Shown here: piece after piece, positions 62,106-64,000 of the stretch | Numbering within the stretch: the first letter of the stretch is position 1 | Layout: the number at the start of each line of letters is the position of its first letter | Source: Brugia malayi | Lineage: Eukaryota; Nematoda; Chromadorea; Rhabditida; Onchocercidae | Length of the DNA stretch: 64,000 nucleotides | Assembly (NCBI RefSeq): GCF_000002995.4 | Contig: NW_025062479.1 | Span: 23,676,221 to 23,740,220 of the forward strand | Direction: 5' to 3' | The notes under the pieces: generated by a model | What the model was told of the DNA's origin: nothing | Databases searched by the model: none | The model's input: only the letters and a program-made list of their open reading frames with translations | Position numbers and translations under genes: made by a program

Positions 62106-64000
62106 GGTTTTAAAAATTTCAGAAAAATTTTTTCATTATTTCAATCATTGATAATTTTAAAGTAATAAAATTTTTTTGAAAAAAATAATAATTTGTTTCT
62201 TTTTTTGATTAATATAAAAATATTTAACAATTTTTAATGTAATAAATTGAGATGAAAATTTTTAATTTCACTAATTTCATATTAAATAATTTTGTTATTT
62301 TTGCTACAAATAAATATTTTAAATTTAATTTTAACATTCATCAATAATATATTATTCATTTATGCAAATTTGAATTGATATAATCATTTATCTAAATTCT
62401 ACTAACTAAATTTTAAAAAAAAATTGATAATAATTTATCTAAACTTATGACAATTTGATATTCTAATTCCAATTAATATTTATTTCAATAATTATTATAA
62501 TAAATATTCAAAATAATGATAAAAATTAATATCAACAGTTGAAAATAATGATAAGAATAGTGATAAAATTTGATAATTAATTTGATAAGCAATGTTTTAA
62601 TTATAGATAATTTTTAATGGATTATTATTTTGCAAATTATCTTTCATTTATGCAAATATTTTCCAATTTATTGCAGAAAATTTAGCAATAATATGTTTAA
62701 TAATCATTTTCATATTGAATAAAATCATTTTAAAATATTATAAAATCTAATTTTAAGAAATCTAAATTCAAAATAAGTAATTAATAATTTCTTAATTAAA
62801 TAAAAAGCAATTAAATTTTCAGAGTGATCGAATTACTAATCATTATCACATTTATTGCTCTTATCAAACCTGTTTTTTCCCTCTCTCTCTCTCTCTCTCT
62901 CTTTGTTTCAAGATGAAAAAAAAGATATAAATTCATTTCAAATTTGAATTTATTTTAATTTTAATTAAAATAATTAAAAATAATCTCTTCTAATTAAGCT
63001 GAATTATTATATAGGAAATGATAATCGTATAATGAATGATTAGAAAATGATAAATTTTCCATTTATATTTGAATATATTTAATTTCAAATCAAAAATAAA
63101 AAAAAATAAAAATGAAAAGCTACAAAAAAATTTTTCTAAATTTTTTTTTTTTTTTTAAAAATGTTTTAAGAAATGAAATAAAAATAATTCCCCAAAGGGC
63201 ATTTAGCAACTATCTAATTTCAATTTTTACCTTTTTTTTTTCTTCTTTTTGCTCCTTTAATTTTTTTTTAAATTTTTATTTCCAATTGTATGAAATAAAA
63301 TAAAATGCACTAATTGAACTGAATTACTACATTTAATGAAATTAATTACTATATTTAACTGAATTACTGAATTACTAAATTTAATAAAATTAAAAAAAAA
63401 ATTTCATATTTAATTAAATGCTTCATTTTAAATGAAAATGTAAATTAGCAAAATGAAATAATTGAAAAGTTAATTATTAATTATTATTTTTTTTTTTTGC
63501 TTTTCAAATATGTTTTCAATTATTAAATTTTATCAAAAAAAAAAAAAGCTAAAAAATAAGATTTAAAAATTTGAAAAATTTTATTACCTAAAATTATTAA
63601 TCATCCAATTTGAACAATTTTAGAATTTTAAACAATAATTGCAATTAATTATTAGCCTTTTTTCCTAACATTTTCGAAAATAATTGCATAATAGTAAAAT
63701 AATAAAATAAAAATTAAAATATAATTTTTTTTTTAAATAATAAAATATAAAAATTAAAAATTTACTCAAAATTTATTTTTACAATTAAAAATTTAAAACT
63801 AATTGAAATTATCTTTTTGATAAAAATGAAATGTGTCATTTTTTTTTTTTTTAAAAAAAATAAAACAGAAAAGAATTGTTTTAGTTTAAAAAGCGAAAAT
63901 ATTTTAAGGAAAAATTTATTTTTGGAATTAATGAAAAAAAAAAAAAATTTCTTTTTTTTTTTTTTAAATCGCTAAATTTTTTTAAATTATATTTCAACAA
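62106..64000. other. Right-end intergenic sequence
   Basis: No gene recognised on either strand. AATAAA at about 62164 could end the sulfite oxidase transcript. A (CT)n tract lies at 62880-62902. The rest is homopolymer-rich AT sequence. Confidence 0.5.

Noticed and set aside
1..64000. tRNA genes or transposable elements
   Set aside because: I looked for GGTTCRANNCC B-boxes, cloverleaf-like blocks, reverse transcriptase or transposase motifs and long terminal inverted repeats, and saw none convincing by eye. tRNAscan-SE and a repeat-library search would settle this.

Overview
This is AT-rich, intron-rich eukaryotic DNA, very probably from a nematode. It holds no operons, phage or prokaryotic features. 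The nematode call rests on the gene content: a 12-kDa HSP12-type small heat-shock protein (a nematode family), MEC-2/UNC-1-like stomatins, and 3' splice sites of the TTTTCAG type lying a few bases before start codons, as expected for spliced-leader trans-splicing. Relatively large introns and dense minisatellites would suit a spirurid-like lineage, but that is only a guess. Exon models were assembled by hand from homology, splice signals and phase agreement; none was confirmed with transcripts.

Layout. Minus strand, left to right: the 5' part of an EB1-family microtubule plus-end protein (exons 822-908 and 341-520, running off the left edge); a complete HSP12 gene (2749-3248); two exon-sized remnants of a MEC-2-like stomatin (5686-5766 and 6411-6520) that lack the band-7 core; and a complete SURF1 gene (11889-14420) for cytochrome c oxidase assembly. 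Between the stomatin remnant and SURF1 lies a 2.8-kb satellite of 11-bp units (7063-9895). Plus strand: a DPF/BAF45-type chromatin gene with a C2H2 finger and two PHD fingers (15549-19159), divergent from SURF1; a complete stomatin gene (36941-47664); and a complete sulfite oxidase gene (50879-61543). The 17.7 kb between DPF and stomatin, and the last 2.4 kb, contain no gene I can support.

The genes do not form one pathway. SURF1 and sulfite oxidase are both mitochondrial, and the others are cytoskeletal, chaperone, chromatin and membrane-scaffold genes.

The unusual features are structural. Nearly every long intron and spacer carries its own private tandem repeat. Two introns appear to be GC-AG rather than GT-AG. 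The last codons and stop of sulfite oxidase belong to a minisatellite that continues into the 3' UTR. A repeat whose unit ends in a perfect splice-acceptor motif sits directly upstream of the stomatin start codon. Several unrelated repeats share a TGATAA/TTATCA core. I saw no clear evidence of a wholly new multi-gene system.
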